From assembly GCA_949152475.1 (NCBI GenBank), contig OX424561.1:28142481-28206480 (forward strand): a stretch of 64,000 bases of DNA. Direction: 5' to 3'. Every line of letters starts with the position of its first letter. Positions within the stretch are counted from its first letter, which is position 1. Origin of the DNA: Terebella lapidaria (Eukaryota > Annelida > Polychaeta > Terebellida > Terebellidae). A program made the translations under genes and the position numbers. The notes beneath the pieces are model-generated. The model made no database searches. It was not told the origin of the DNA and saw only the letters and a list, made by a program, of their open reading frames with translations. Shown here in pieces: positions 46,613-58,584 of this stretch.

Positions 46613-48050
46613 ATGAATATCTTAGCACATAATTTTCATTCAATCAAAATAGACAAAATATACATAATGGTTTAATTCGAATTTGATTGGGGACCTTACC
46701 GGTCCATAAAGACCTGAAAACCAGAATGGATACTGGATCCATAATGGTTGATATAGGGCTTGTGTTTGCATTATGAGCATATAGGAAGTCATATTTGGCG
46801 GGTCTTTTGATGACCTCAAACTTGAAGTTAAGTGGTGAAGTTTAACTCGGAGCTAAATGAAGTTAAGTGGTGAATTTCAAGGTTACGCCTGACCCGAGAT
46901 GTGACAATTGCAGCTATAGACAAATTAACATTTGTAGATAGAGCTTGTGGTTGTATTATGAGTATCAGAAATCCATTACTCTTATGGGTCTCTGTGTATA
47001 TATATATAGGAAATCGTATATGATGGATTGTGATGACCCTGAATTTGACCTTAGTGGTGAATATCATGGTCATGGCTGACCTGAAATCTTTATATTGGTC
47101 CAGACAGACAGACAAATGCGTGTACATAAAGCTTAGCTTTGAGCCTATATGAAATCGTATATGGTGAATGCTTTGTGACCAAAAGATCATCATCCAAAAT
47201 CATCATCCGTGAGTATATATATGTGTGCTAGCCAAGTTTTGGGTCAAGGGATTGTATTGTCTTTGTGATTTTGCTACCTTTACTTTTACATTATAAGTCA
47301 ATGGGAAAGTGCCTCACTGCGGTCACTGGTATGTTACGTGCAATCAGTCCTTAATCATAAACATACGTGCAAATACGACGTTTTACTTGACTTTCCCTTC
47401 ATGATGTTATATATATGCTCAAGGACAAACACAAAATTTCACAAGAGGGATGGTGCACTCGGGTAGAGTGACCAAGTAAACAGGCGAACCCCAGAAACCA
47501 ACAAACTCCGGGTGATGTGAAAGGAATATTCCACAAGGGTGCGCAATAGATTTGTAAATAGATTTGTAAACATGTACATAGGTCTTACAAATACATTTTT
47601 TTGTCACTTGCACATTAACAAACAGTGTTTGTTCAAACTGTTAATTTGACGGAAATCCATTTTGCGCATTGATTTGGCTTTGCACTCAGTGTACCATAGC
47701 ATTGTCTATTTAATAAGGCGCAGAGATAAAAGGCCATATCTAAAGGTATTGATAACGCGTGGAACGATGCCTGGGATTCCCAAGGTTGATCCTGCTGGAA
47801 ACAGAATTGAAGTCCAATGAAACAGAATTGAATTGAAACAGAATTGAATTGCTGGAATTGTTCTAGAGATATTACCACTTCTCAACTCAACATCCCCCTT
47901 GGGGTTCAGCTATAGTGCCTAACACATGATACAAGTAGAAATTCTCTACCTTTCGGGTTGTTCTAACTCAAAATCTAAGCCACTTCTGAGAATTGGGCCC
48001 TGGCCTGCTCTATAAAGCCTGGTGTAACGAGTGTATCATTTGTACAATCA
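46613..48050. other. Intergenic, no gene recognised
   Basis: 46800-47180 holds further degenerate copies of the tgacc / gaaatcRtatatggtgaat repeat. The remainder is AT-rich, with no domain in any open frame. Confidence 0.45.
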
Positions 48051-48750
48051 TCATCGCGTTTAGCCTTTTACATTATTACATTTACATCACTGATGCATGC
48101 TATCGTAATTTCTCAACATCATGACATCTATTTCAAATTCTCAGTTGTTCTCAGCATCCTTTAGATCAAGAAATGTATGACAATGCATCCTCATATCGTG
48201 CTGTTGCTATTGCTTTGCACCGTCCAGCCAATGATGAATGGGTCCACTCATTGCTTCTCATCTACACATTCTTTCATATCTCCCGGTGGGTTACCATTGC
48301 TGAGGGACCACTCCCCACAGGGGGTGTGCTTGACTCGTGAGCCGAGGCGAATGCGAATCTCATCAATGGGCATCATGTGTAAGTATTACATATGCATGTC
48401 GATAATTGCATAGAACTATACCCGAAGATGTGTTAGGTCCTCACCAAGAAGTACTTGAACTATGAGTATTGTGTTGTCAAATAGACAAAATCTTACATCA
48501 TTTCGAACGCAGCTGCTGTCATCAACCAGGTGTTCATAATGTTTCCACATAGGTCGACCATTACTCCAATGCCACCGATTTATATCCCCATAATATCTCG
48601 CTGTGTGCAAATGTTCAACTCTTGGTAGGATGTCTGGGGCCACTCCTAGTCTCTAAATTCGCCATTGTTAAGCCACCCCGTCATCGCTGTTACGTGAAAT
48701 ATGAGAATGACCACTACCAGATGATGGGTGTTAGGTTGTTAGGTTGCTAG
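48050..48750 (-). repeat. Inverted unit M3, upstream part only
   Basis: Minus-strand order: conserved upstream block (48740-48490), then the promoter-proximal segment (48360-48210; gggagatatgaaag, tcatcattggctggacgg), then homology fades near 48050. The coding region expected next is absent, so this unit is gene-less or truncated. Confidence 0.65.
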
Positions 48751-49479
48751 TTGTTGGGTTGATATTATTGGGCCGACATAATTGGTATAATATACCTGAT
48801 GATCGTCCGAAGCGCGGCGAGAATCCGATGTTATTTGGTTCACCCCAACGCAATTATTACATATTCCAGATTCACAACCTCGTTGAAGTATCGAATGGTA
48901 TGTTAGGACGAGCCATTCTCCACATGCTCTGAGAGTTTCACTCCGTGGGGCATATTCCCCAGTGATAGATATGGAACTAGAGCCAGTGCATAGACATGTC
49001 AGGAATTTCAATTTGTCGTAACGAACTCAGAGTTATAATCACCGTGTTCCCATCACCTGTCCAAGTCAAAATTATTATAATACGAAGAATGCCAATGGAG
49101 ATGGAAAGGTTTGTATATCACACCAAAATCCTTCACATCCCAAAAACTACGCTCTCGGGAAAAAAAAAAACATTTTTGTTCACAGATTTTGTCAAGAGAA
49201 AAATTTCCACAATGTCAACTCCGGTTGGGGACATCTATGTGATTGGAGACCCATACATTTGATACTTCAAACTGTTCTCAATCTTTATATCAACCATTTA
49301 AACATCCGTTGCACATCCATTGCACATGTATTACATTTTTCGTGTGGTGTAAAGTGGAACGCTGCTAATGTTTTGTGATATATCCGAAACCATACAGGAA
49401 TCGTGAACATCACGTTCTGATGGTAAGGAATACCAGCTGTTTATTATGATTGCTAATCAGGATAAAACAAAAAACATTT

Positions 49480-49790
49480 GCAGTCGATCAACCATTTTAC
49501 ACTTTCCATGCAGCTACGGTCGTTGTTCCCCTGCTTTGAAATTCTCCCAACTACACATCAGATCACGTGCCATACTCAAGATTTGAGCTGCCATTCATGT
49601 TATCTCCAAGTGTAAATCGCTACAAACACGAACAGACACCAGATCATAGCTTGCCCTCGCAGGCAATATATAATATTACTTTGAAGACACTCTGCATCCG
49701 CCGATATGCCTGCAATTTGTATCTTTAAAAGAAGTACCTGTTCAAGTTCCGCAACGTGTCACGTTTTGGACCCACATGTGTGCCAACACA
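49480..49790 (-). promoter_or_regulatory. Conserved block 3 (inverted unit M2)
   Basis: taaatcgctacaaacacgaa, the gatatgcctgcaatttg region and gtacctgttcaagttccgc match 13060-13420 reversed. Confidence 0.5.
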
Positions 49791-51569
49791 TATATTTATT
49801 GATAGGTACATTTATATGACTCGAAGTGTAAATATATTGCTGATTGTTTTTTCTGGAATTCTTCGTGGTTGATTTTTCAGTATACTGAATTGCCATGTAT
49901 ACAAGTTCGCATTTGCAGTATTATATACAGATAAACAGAAACGCAATGTTGTTGCACTATAATAGTGGGGTTCCAATAATGTAGCTTAGATGTTGTTAGC
50001 ACAATATTGAATGATGAAAAGAAACGTGAATGTTTCAGCTTGCAAAATGTATATTAGAGGAGGGAATGCTTTCGAATCGGATCGAGATCATAAATACATA
50101 TGATGATATTGATAAGTTATGTAAATATAATATATAATTTCTATATAATGTAATTTTAAAATATATTCAAATTCAAGAACGTACTATTTTATATTATGTT
50201 TTTGAATTTTTTGTTTTGTTCGGAATTGGTATTATATTCATGTTTATGTTGAAAGTGTTTTTGCAATGGTATGGTCTGATTGATTTTGTATTTTGTGACA
50301 TATTCTGGCAAGTGAACCTCGTTCATGATGGAATATGAAATGAGAACTTACTGCTCGTTTGAGAATAAGTAGTCACCTTATAGAATATCAGGCATATTGA
50401 TGAATATAAATATACTAAGCTTATAGAATATCAGCCATATTAAATGCAAGGTCGTTTTGCTTACTCGATTAGTGTTAATTGTTCTGTATTTGTATCTTTA
50501 TATGTGTATTTATCATTTACATCCCGACAATAACCACACTATGAATAACGGCCATCCAGAACACATCATTAGCAAATTCGCAGCTGTGCTCAGCTCATGA
50601 TATTACAACGAGGCAGATGTTTGTGTCTGAAGAATCATGATATATACACATAATTGCAGACGTATCTTGTAATCGTAGGAAGTTATTGTGTGTTAGAAGC
50701 AAGAACGAAAATCGTTATATCAAATGATGAGCGTAGACAATGCTTTCACTTTTTTCGATCGAAAGGCCTAATTTCAATGATCTCATTTTCATCGACTGTT
50801 GCTATGAAGTGCACAGATGATACAGTTCATCGTTATGCAATTTGTTACTTGAAAATTTTATGACACCCAATGCAATTAACACTTTTTTCAATGTCTTACT
50901 TTCTGCACACCATCAATCCATGGGTAAAATACCCTGGATATAACTGCAGTAAGATACCCGTTGAAAGCTCCGGGCTATTTTTTCGGAATTGCCGGAATCT
51001 TTTACCCATCCGCTTGCGATGTATCTTGTGACGTCAAGCTGGTTCAACGGACGCGTGTATACCACATAGTGTGGTGAATATTGACGTACAGGGTCCCACC
51101 GGGGAAAACAGTCATATACGGTTATGGATTCATGATTTGTTTTGTCTAATCAATATCTGCCCCAAGCGAACCATGGTCTACTTGGGTATCGGCTCCATGT
51201 TTATGGTGTTATGTGCAGTGATTACAAAACCGGTGAAAATTGTACTGTCAATCTCCCAAATTTTCACTCATTGCAAACTTGGTATGCTGAACAATCATGA
51301 TAACACAAACTTAAACGAATATTAGCGTCAGCTGATTTTGTAGAATCATAAAGCCACAACACTATGTGGTACCATGATGGTATTCCACACAAACATAGAA
51401 GATATTTTGTGACGAGTGAATATAAATACTGTATCCGAATCGGTATATATGAAAATTCGTACCATTGCAGTGTACTTCTGAATTGAATACCTTCCCTGTT
51501 AGAAAGTGTTAATTGTGTCCATGGAACATGGTGATGTATCATGGCGGGTTAACTCATTCTGTGATCTCC
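49791..51569. other. Unit M2 spacer, no gene recognised
   Basis: AT-rich. The segment 51010-51105 (gcgatgtatcttgtgacgtc, ccacatagtgtggtgaatat) has a direct counterpart at 58385-58470, which fixes the period of the inverted array. Confidence 0.5.
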
Positions 51570-51840
51570 AGAAATCATGGTTGTACATATATTCAACTAT
51601 AGTACAGCAATGTGACTTGATTTGAAGCCATGGCTCACACCACTGCCCAATCAGAATGTAGGTATACTCAACTGTACAACTGAACACTGTATATTATACA
51701 CATGTCACTGGCATAGGTCATTAGTCTATGTTTCACTGGCCAGACTCCCTGCCACTTGGAGCATCGCTTATCGATACAAAACATATCAAATATGTATTCG
51801 GCTTTCGTTTATCAGCATCCATCCTTCTTTTCATCTTTAG
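51570..51840 (+). repeat. Block shared with unit 3 (27.7 kb)
   Basis: Counterpart of 27655-27900 in opposite orientation, keeping its place after block 2 in the unit order. It is crossed by a 136-codon frame (51728-52138) with no known domain. Confidence 0.5.
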
Positions 51841-53129
51841 CAGTATATCACCCTCAGAATGCATGGTCATTGGTACGCGTTATTCAAACAGTGAAATGTA
51901 TCTCTACCTGCAAGAGATCAAGAACAAAATGCACCTCCCCTGCAGTGCAGTGAGCTACGCATGCGGCAGTGCCATGTCACGGAACAGCGGGCAAAATTAC
52001 CAGAGTGAAAATCACAGTCGGTATCATGGGTACAATTTATCAGTAGATGTCAGTTACAAATTGGTATCACTCAGTATCATTCTCTGTGAGCCAGACCGAT
52101 TATGTCACTTGCTGATATCTTTAAAATATGTATCTTGATATATATAAATCTTGAATATATCTTGAATGTCCAAGTCTTTGTACCTGAGGGAAAATCCTTC
52201 CCTAAAACAAAAACAAAAATTAGATCTTACATGTTTTGCTTATACTTCATTGGTGTTTATTTTGTGTGGTCTACTTTGACCAGCGATATGGATAGATATC
52301 ACTCTCTTACTTGCGTACTGTCTGATGTCCATACTTTGAACTCCTATTTATTGTAGTAATTTTGGTAGATCAAGGAGTTTGTTCAATAACATGTGATGAT
52401 TTCAGGATTTTCCCAATTTAAAGACATCCAGACTTTGAGGTTTCGGATGATTACATGTGATTCATCAAACACACAGAAATCATTTTTGTCCATTTATACT
52501 CAGTTCTTTGATAGGCCAAACTTGAACATGTTCTGTAGCAGGTGCAGATGATCAGACATTATAAGATGAACCATATCAATTATTATAAAAAATACCAGCA
52601 ACATAAGAAAAACTATGCATTGATATTCAATATTTTTATTCACTTTTAATGTAAATATAAAAACAACAAAATTCACGACTTTGCACACATCCATTTCCTA
52701 CAGGACTTGACGAAGTATTGAGGAGAGGAGTTGCATAGTCTTACCAATGTTGTTACAATTCTGTTCACATTGAATATGAAGGTGTGGAATGCAGTGTCTT
52801 CTTTTTTTAAAGCTGAAATCCATTCTTAAGTAGCACATTTGAATGGAATGTTTGGATGTGCGCTCAGATTCATTTCAGCTTTTTTCTTTTGATTCGCAAT
52901 ATTTCAAATACAATGTAATTATATCTTAATCTTAATATGGACTTAATAAAAAAAATCATTACCATGTATTCAACTCGTGCAATCAAACTACAGTTATCTT
53001 TCCAGGAAAATACGAGGGTTGCATCTCCAAAAAGCGTTCTTTGAGCGTTCCAGCAGATCTAACGGACAGTAAACTAGCATACTTGTGTGTTGTCAGTATG
53101 ACCTGTGGGGCGAGAAAACTGTATGTATC
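51841..53129. other. Unit M2 spacer, no supported gene
   Basis: Part of a 136-codon plus-strand frame (51728-52138) has a polar stretch (SGQNYQSENHSRYHGYN) that looks composition-wise like protein, but it has no domain or second copy. A 66-codon reverse frame at 52983-53183 is open in this unit only. Confidence 0.4.
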
Positions 53130-53340
53130 GCAACGGCTTCGGATAATGACTTGCCGGAACATTCCGGCCGTTTTCTCCAACATGTTTCTGAATCCCAGGC
53201 ATTTGACGTATGAGGAGTCACGCTTATTCTATGTTGAGAAAAACATTGCTAGTCCTGCCAGCATTGTAGCCAGTCAGCCAGTGCTATGCCAGTTATGCGA
53301 CAAATCCTCCCATTCATGACAGCTACTAGATTAGTTCCTA
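53130..53340 (-). promoter_or_regulatory. Conserved block 2 (inverted unit M2)
   Basis: Minus-strand gaggatttgtcgcataactg, gcatagcactggctgactgg and aatgcctgggattcagaaac match the blocks of units 1-3. Confidence 0.5.
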
Positions 53341-54103
53341 CCGAAAGTATGTGCGTGCAGAGGGAAAGGTGATTTTCAAACGCCATGATCAAGAATGCAA
53401 AACATAATATTTTTATAGGTGTAATAACGTTCAACATACATGTGGGCAAAATTATTACAGTGAAAGTATTAGTGAAAGTAAAGAAAAATTAGTGAAAGTA
53501 AATAGATTTGTAAGTTTTCATGGAGAAGAACACATAGCTCTGATCGAGAACACTACTATGTTAACCATGATTATCATCACAGCCAATTCCGGTTGCAATG
53601 GAACAAATGGCATAATCAATTAACAAAAGACTCAAATAGAGAAAACAATATGAAAGAAATAGGCCTACCTAATTACAGAGTCATACCAATGACTGAATCA
53701 CTAATGGTCGTCAATGATTCCGTGTACATTGTAATATTATGAATCAACAGCTGCTTGCGTGCGCCATTTTTATGTGTGTATAAATTAGCACCATCGTGGA
53801 ATATGATATCCCATTATAAACTACGAACAATATGACTACATATTATGCGAATATATATAATATTCAGAAATAATTGACATCGTTCAACAAATAACAAAGA
53901 CAATGAGTCAATAAATTATGCGATATCATTTTATAATAAACCACAGATATGTATATACACATCATTTAACATGCGACACACCAATATATCCGCACCTTAC
54001 AAATACCAAAGCACCACTGGACCTGTGAATAATAACGTCGAATACTCCACTTCAGAAAGCAAAACCAACCTGTATAAAACCAGATGAACTGTCTGATGTT
54101 TCG
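53341..54103. other. 3' spacer of the inverted gene
   Basis: AT-rich and shorter than the ~1.6 kb spacer of units 1 and 2. No gene is recognised. Confidence 0.45.
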
Positions 54104-54757
54104 TCAGATAATACGTGCAAATGGATGGTATTTATGTCCAGAAGACAAAAATGATTTTGTTGGGACTGGTTTATGCACTGGAGTTCTCATTTCTAGAATG
54201 TTGGCCCTTTTGAGATGGATGGGAGGCTGGTTCCGGAAACTGTATGGGTTGAGTGGTGTCGGCAGTGCTTCGTCAACCGACACTGCCTGGCCACCATCGT
54301 AGTATGGAATTCTGGAGAACCTGTTACTGTCAAATGGAAAATAAGTTGGTACAACACAATATCCTGAGTCCTTGGTATTGAAGTATCCATATAAAGCATC
54401 CGCTGGCAATACACTTCGCTGTATACAACCATTGAAACTTTGAGACCCATACGGTGAAATGTCATTACTTGCACCATTGTCACTGTAATATGCCGGCTGA
54501 CAGTTATGGAAAGCTGCATAGGAGTCACTTGAGTGTTTCTCCAAGCGTGGCTTATTGGGCTCAATCCAGAACGACGCAGGCAGCCTTCGTTTCCTCAAAG
54601 GTACGCCGTTGTCCTTCACATTGTGTGTGTCACTCACTGCCGGTGTACCACGTGAAAAGGCAGACATTGATTTAAATAATGGATCGGTCTCCAAATCCAC
54701 AGTCACAGTGTCGAAATCGGGGAAACCTGTGTTATGTGGGTCCGTCTTTTGCTCCAT
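54104..54757 (-). CDS. Candidate TEAD-binding omega-loop protein, YAP/TAZ-like without WW domains (inverted unit)
   Basis: Intact intronless 217-residue paralogue of the genes at 8299 and 15497. Residues 22-36 (LETDPLFKSMSAFSR) and the omega-loop VPLRKRRLPASFW with IEPNKPRLEKH are almost unchanged. The middle (~85-185) has diverged heavily. The last ~25 residues (RTPVHKPVPTKSFLSSG then HKYHPFARII) are again conserved. This pattern, two constrained ends and a free middle, indicates long-term selection on a short linear protein. The ATG context (ttaagRatt before ATGGA) matches the other copies, but no TATAAAAG is present. There is no WW domain, PPxY or HxRxxS site. TEAD binding is inferred. Confidence 0.82.
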   Translation of the reverse strand: MEQKTDPHNTGFPDFDTVTVDLETDPLFKSMSAFSRGTPAVSDTHNVKDNGVPLRKRRLPASFWIEPNKPRLEKHSSDSYAAFHNCQPAYYSDNGASNDISPYGSQSFNGCIQRSVLPADALYGYFNTKDSGYCVVPTYFPFDSNRFSRIPYYDGGQAVSVDEALPTPLNPYSFRNQPPIHLKRANILEMRTPVHKPVPTKSFLSSGHKYHPFARII

Positions 54758-54899
54758 AATTCTTAACGAGTTTGTGTTACGTCTGCACAGATACGCTTCA
54801 TTGCTTCGTGTTCCAAAGTTGTCAATAGCTTGTGTACTGTTTGCAACACTGACATCATCATCGAGAAAGTCCCGTTGAACTAATCAGCATCCTGCATCG

Positions 54900-55110
54900 A
54901 GAAAAGTGTGAACGTCCCTATCTTGCCGCTGCTGCTAATACGTGGTCCAGGCAATGATACAGTCACTGCTCTCATCAACACCACGGCCTCCTCTCATATC
55001 TCCCGACCGGTTACCAAGGCTGGGGGATCTCTATGGCCAGTGCGGCTTGGCCCGCGAGTTAAGACGAACATTCAGAGCAAGCCCGTTGGTCTTGGCTTTC
55101 AGTAACTTCG
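54900..55110 (-). promoter_or_regulatory. Promoter-proximal conserved segment (unit M2)
   Basis: Minus-strand cgcgggccaagccgcac, ggtaaccggtcgggagatat and gatgagagcagtgact align with 48360-48210 (-) and more loosely with 7945-8070 and 22050-22170 (+). It sits ~150-350 bp upstream of the gene. Confidence 0.45.
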
Positions 55111-55321
55111 AATAAGCAGCTACTAATTTGATGAAATCCACATTTCATTAATGTTGATTATTTGCTTTTACATATATGCATGTAAAAACTTGGTAAGTGT
55201 ATAGAAAGTATTACAAGATGTGATAGCTCCTCTACCATAATTTTTGATAACTCAGGAGTACATTTAGATGAATATCGTGCTGGCAAACATGACGGAGAGC
55301 AAAGAGAAATAAGAAGGCTCT

Positions 55322-55590
55322 TACATCATTTCGAACTCAGCTGCGATCTTCCGTTATGTGTGCGTCGACCTTTGTCCCAATCGCACCGATTTATGTCCCC
55401 ATAATATCTCTCTGTGTGCACACTTCCAACTGGTGGCAGTATGCCTGCTATCCCCAAGAATATCCCTAGAGTTATGATGGACCCATCCATACTCTCTAAA
55501 TTCACCATTGTTGTGCCATCCCCGCCATTGCTGACGCTGTGACGTAAAATATGAAAACGACCACGGCCAGGTGATCAAAGTTAGATGCTT
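55322..55590 (-). promoter_or_regulatory. Conserved upstream block (unit M2)
   Basis: Counterpart of 7520-7725, ending in a donor-like GATGTAAGAG on the minus strand. It contains a frame reading HTERYYGDINR, matched by HTARYYGDINR at 48.6 kb. Confidence 0.5.
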
Positions 55591-56689
55591 GCTAGTTATG
55601 TTTTTAATTTTTCACTCCAGGAGCAATTAAAAAGCCGTAAGTGAGGCTTGCCATGATACCAGTGATGTGCAAATGCAGGTGAATTATATATGATTTTAAG
55701 CAGCTTTGTAATAGTTGAAGAGCACACTAAACATGTACTCTCATCTCATATTTGTTGGCAAGTAATATTGGGTGGAATTTCATAACAGCCAAAAGTGCAA
55801 TCGGAAACTCGCATACTTCCTGATCCAATCCATTGTACATTTTTATACATGTACTGAGGCAGTTGTGCAGGCAGATGTTCGCCATATCCTAATCATGGTT
55901 TTCTGTTGTCAGTTGATGTTGAATGGAAACATGGTAGTTGGTTGGTGAGCAATTACCTACTTATCCAACTGCGTGTAAACAAATATGCAATGTTATAAAT
56001 ATAAATTACACATAATTGTTGCTTGCTATCATATAGTTAGGATTCATTACGTGATGCAACAGTTGGAGTGTCCGTTTTCGTCGTTGCGTTTACCTGCATT
56101 GCTGGATTTCAGCAATAATTATATCCTATTATGTCAGGAATATGCACAGCCATTCGTGAACTACGATTGACTGTTAATAATGGTTTAATATATTTTCTGA
56201 GATAAAAAAATTAAGTGTTTTTGTTCATTGGTCGAGGTGAGAAGATGAGTGGAGAGAATTCTCGACTTTTTTTAGCATTGGACTTTCAAAGTAAATAGCT
56301 GATATCTTTCCTAATAACCCCATCAAAGTAATGCATGATATGTTTTTGACGAGGCATTGATAAATACTTTTCAAAGTTACAGATGTCGTCAATGGAACAT
56401 CAAATGATATGATCACCACCAGTTAGAGAGAACACAGTGCAATAGAATACTGTTATTTGAAAAGCGTCACTGATCTGTCCTCGGATGAGAACGCCTATTC
56501 GGAGATATATGCAATGCGATATAACATTTTATAGCTAAAACTGTTTGTTTATTTGATATCAAACATGCTGCATATACTTATTGAAGTTTCATATCTTGCA
56601 ATCATCGTTTGCTGGAATGTTCTTCACGCAAAATCGCACAGCGTTCATAAATATCAAGTTCCGATGGTAACAAAATATCCACAAAAGAT
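55591..56689. other. Inverted-array spacer, no gene recognised
   Basis: 55860-55960 reversed matches the unit tail words of 21285-21400 (gtaggtaattgctcatcaat, tggcgaacatctgcct). Confidence 0.45.
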
Positions 56690-58480
56690 TGCAAATTTAT
56701 CAGGATAAGAAACACACGCGCTCGATCAACCGTTTTACACTTTCCCTGAAGCTACGATCGTTTTCCTCTGGTTCTACACCCTCCCAACCATACATCAGAC
56801 TGGCATATCTAAGATTCGAGCTGTCATTCACGCTATCTCGAAGCATAAATCGCCACAAACACGAAGAGATTCCCCCAGATCATGGCTCGCTCTTCTAGCA
56901 ATATAATACCACTTTGAAAACCCCTGAAACCTCCACTGGTAGAAGTAAGTATGTCTGTTATCTGGATCTAACAGCGAGACACCTGTTCAAGTTTCAGTAC
57001 GTGTCAGGATTGCAACCCGCAGGTGTTCCGCACAGCTTAACATACCTAGAACAGAACGCGAAATACGTAAAATATATTGTATGTGTACAGACTGAGAGAA
57101 ACTGTTTCTAACTCGAATTGATCAAGATACAAAATACATATGATGGGAATAAAATATAATCGCGTTCTTGAATATTTATTCTGTTCGGAATTCATACCAC
57201 ATTCAAGTTTGTGTTTCGTTGTCTTTGACCGTATTCCGATTTGTATTCTCTCGCTTATTCGTCATGTGAATAATATGTTTGAATACACAATGGAAACTAA
57301 TTGCTCGCATGCATTTGCCTCATAGAATAACGTGTTTATTGACAATGCGAGAAGGATAATGTGTTCGGTGTTATCAAACACATTAGGTATTTGCTACAGT
57401 GGATCTATATGTTTTATGTATTTGTTATACATATTTCCACGCAAACAGCAACGCTTTTAGTTACGAACATCCGGAATACACCAGAGGACGAATTTGCAAC
57501 TGTGCCTTACTTCAATATGCATAATATGATGAAGATGTTGTGCCCAATGAGGCATGATACCATACAATATGACATTAAAGCATCACAATAGCAGAGGTCT
57601 GGGTTAATGTAATGTATGTATTAACAACATGAGCCAACACGATTAATGTAGTAAATGGGTGAATGTCGACAATGACTTGCTTACCTTGCTTACCTGAAGT
57701 TACATACCATCTATTGGCAAATGTAATTTTTCGACATAAATGTCTTTGATAGTACAATAATTGTATTTTCGCCAGTTCGTGAATTGACAATGATATAGCT
57801 CATAATTATTATGCATCTGTAAATTTTGCGACTCATAATGTAATCAACACAAATTTTATGTTCCATTCACTCTGCACACCACCAACACTGTGGATGTATA
57901 CAGGGGCGTATATAGAAATCCCAGAAATTGGCACAAGAATTAAATTAAGTGTTTGGGCCAAGCAGCGAGACACGAGCGCAGCGAGTCCCAAGCGGCCGGG
58001 GGGGGGGGGGTGGAGGAGGGGCGCTCGAGGGCCCCAGAAGCCCAACGCTTTTTCACGTTCACTGGTGAATTTTGGCCCTATTTTGGGTACATATCACCCT
58101 TGTCTCCCGATGAGTGAGAAACGGATCACATCCAGTAACCCATTACGGGGGGGCTCCGCAAGTTCGACGGGGCTCTTCATATGGCAGGAGCTGCCGACAA
58201 CTATTATAAATCTCGGCAAGAATGTTTTGAACAAATTGTGACGTTTTTAATTTTGATAATGCAAATGTTTATATGACTTAATTTATATTTTATAAGCTTT
58301 GTTGTTGGAACAGGGAAAGACAGGGGCACAGTCTATCTAAAGAGGGGGCATACATACATCATTTTGTTTGAAAGGGCAAAGGAATTTTTGGCGATGTATC
58401 TCGTGGCGTCAAGCTGCTGTATTGAATGTGGATACCACAAAATGTGGTGAATGTTAACGTAAGAGCACTTGCTGAGAAAC
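56690..58480 (-). repeat. Inverted unit M1, tail part
   Basis: Contains block 3 (56690-57045) and segments at 57170-57520 and 58385-58470 that parallel 50200-50600 and 51010-51105. The gene and upstream block that should lie further right (about 61-62 kb) are not found. Confidence 0.6.
57901..58210 (+). mobile_element. Possible hAT-type MITE fragment
   Basis: It begins CAGGGGCGTA, the usual start of many hAT nonautonomous elements. A GC-rich interior follows (gcgagacacgagcgcagcga, a run of 12 G, gcgctcgagggcccc). I could not place the right end or a target duplication. Confidence 0.4.
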
Positions 58481-58584
58481 GCGATCAAAGTAACACAGAT
58501 CAAAGATCATAGATTAATAATTCGTTCTGGCTCATCAATTCCTGCCTTCTGCGTGCGTGCGTTGATCTTAGGTCAATGTTGTTA

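Larger units (their letters stand above)
48750..55950 (-). repeat. Inverted ~7 kb unit M2 (with gene)
   Basis: Read on the minus strand it has the same block order as units 1-3: upstream block (55590-55322), promoter-proximal region (55110-54900), gene (54757-54104), block 2 (53340-53130), shared block (51840-51570), block 3 (49790-49480) and tail sub-block (49025-48935). Period against the neighbouring inverted copies is ~6.9-7.4 kb (55.35 to 48.5, 56.76 to 49.57, 58.39 to 51.01 kb). Confidence 0.75.

Noticed and set aside
51728-52138. 136-codon plus-strand frame
   Set aside because: Only a short part resembles a frame at 27.7 kb; the rest is unique and without a domain, so I kept it as a repeat block only.
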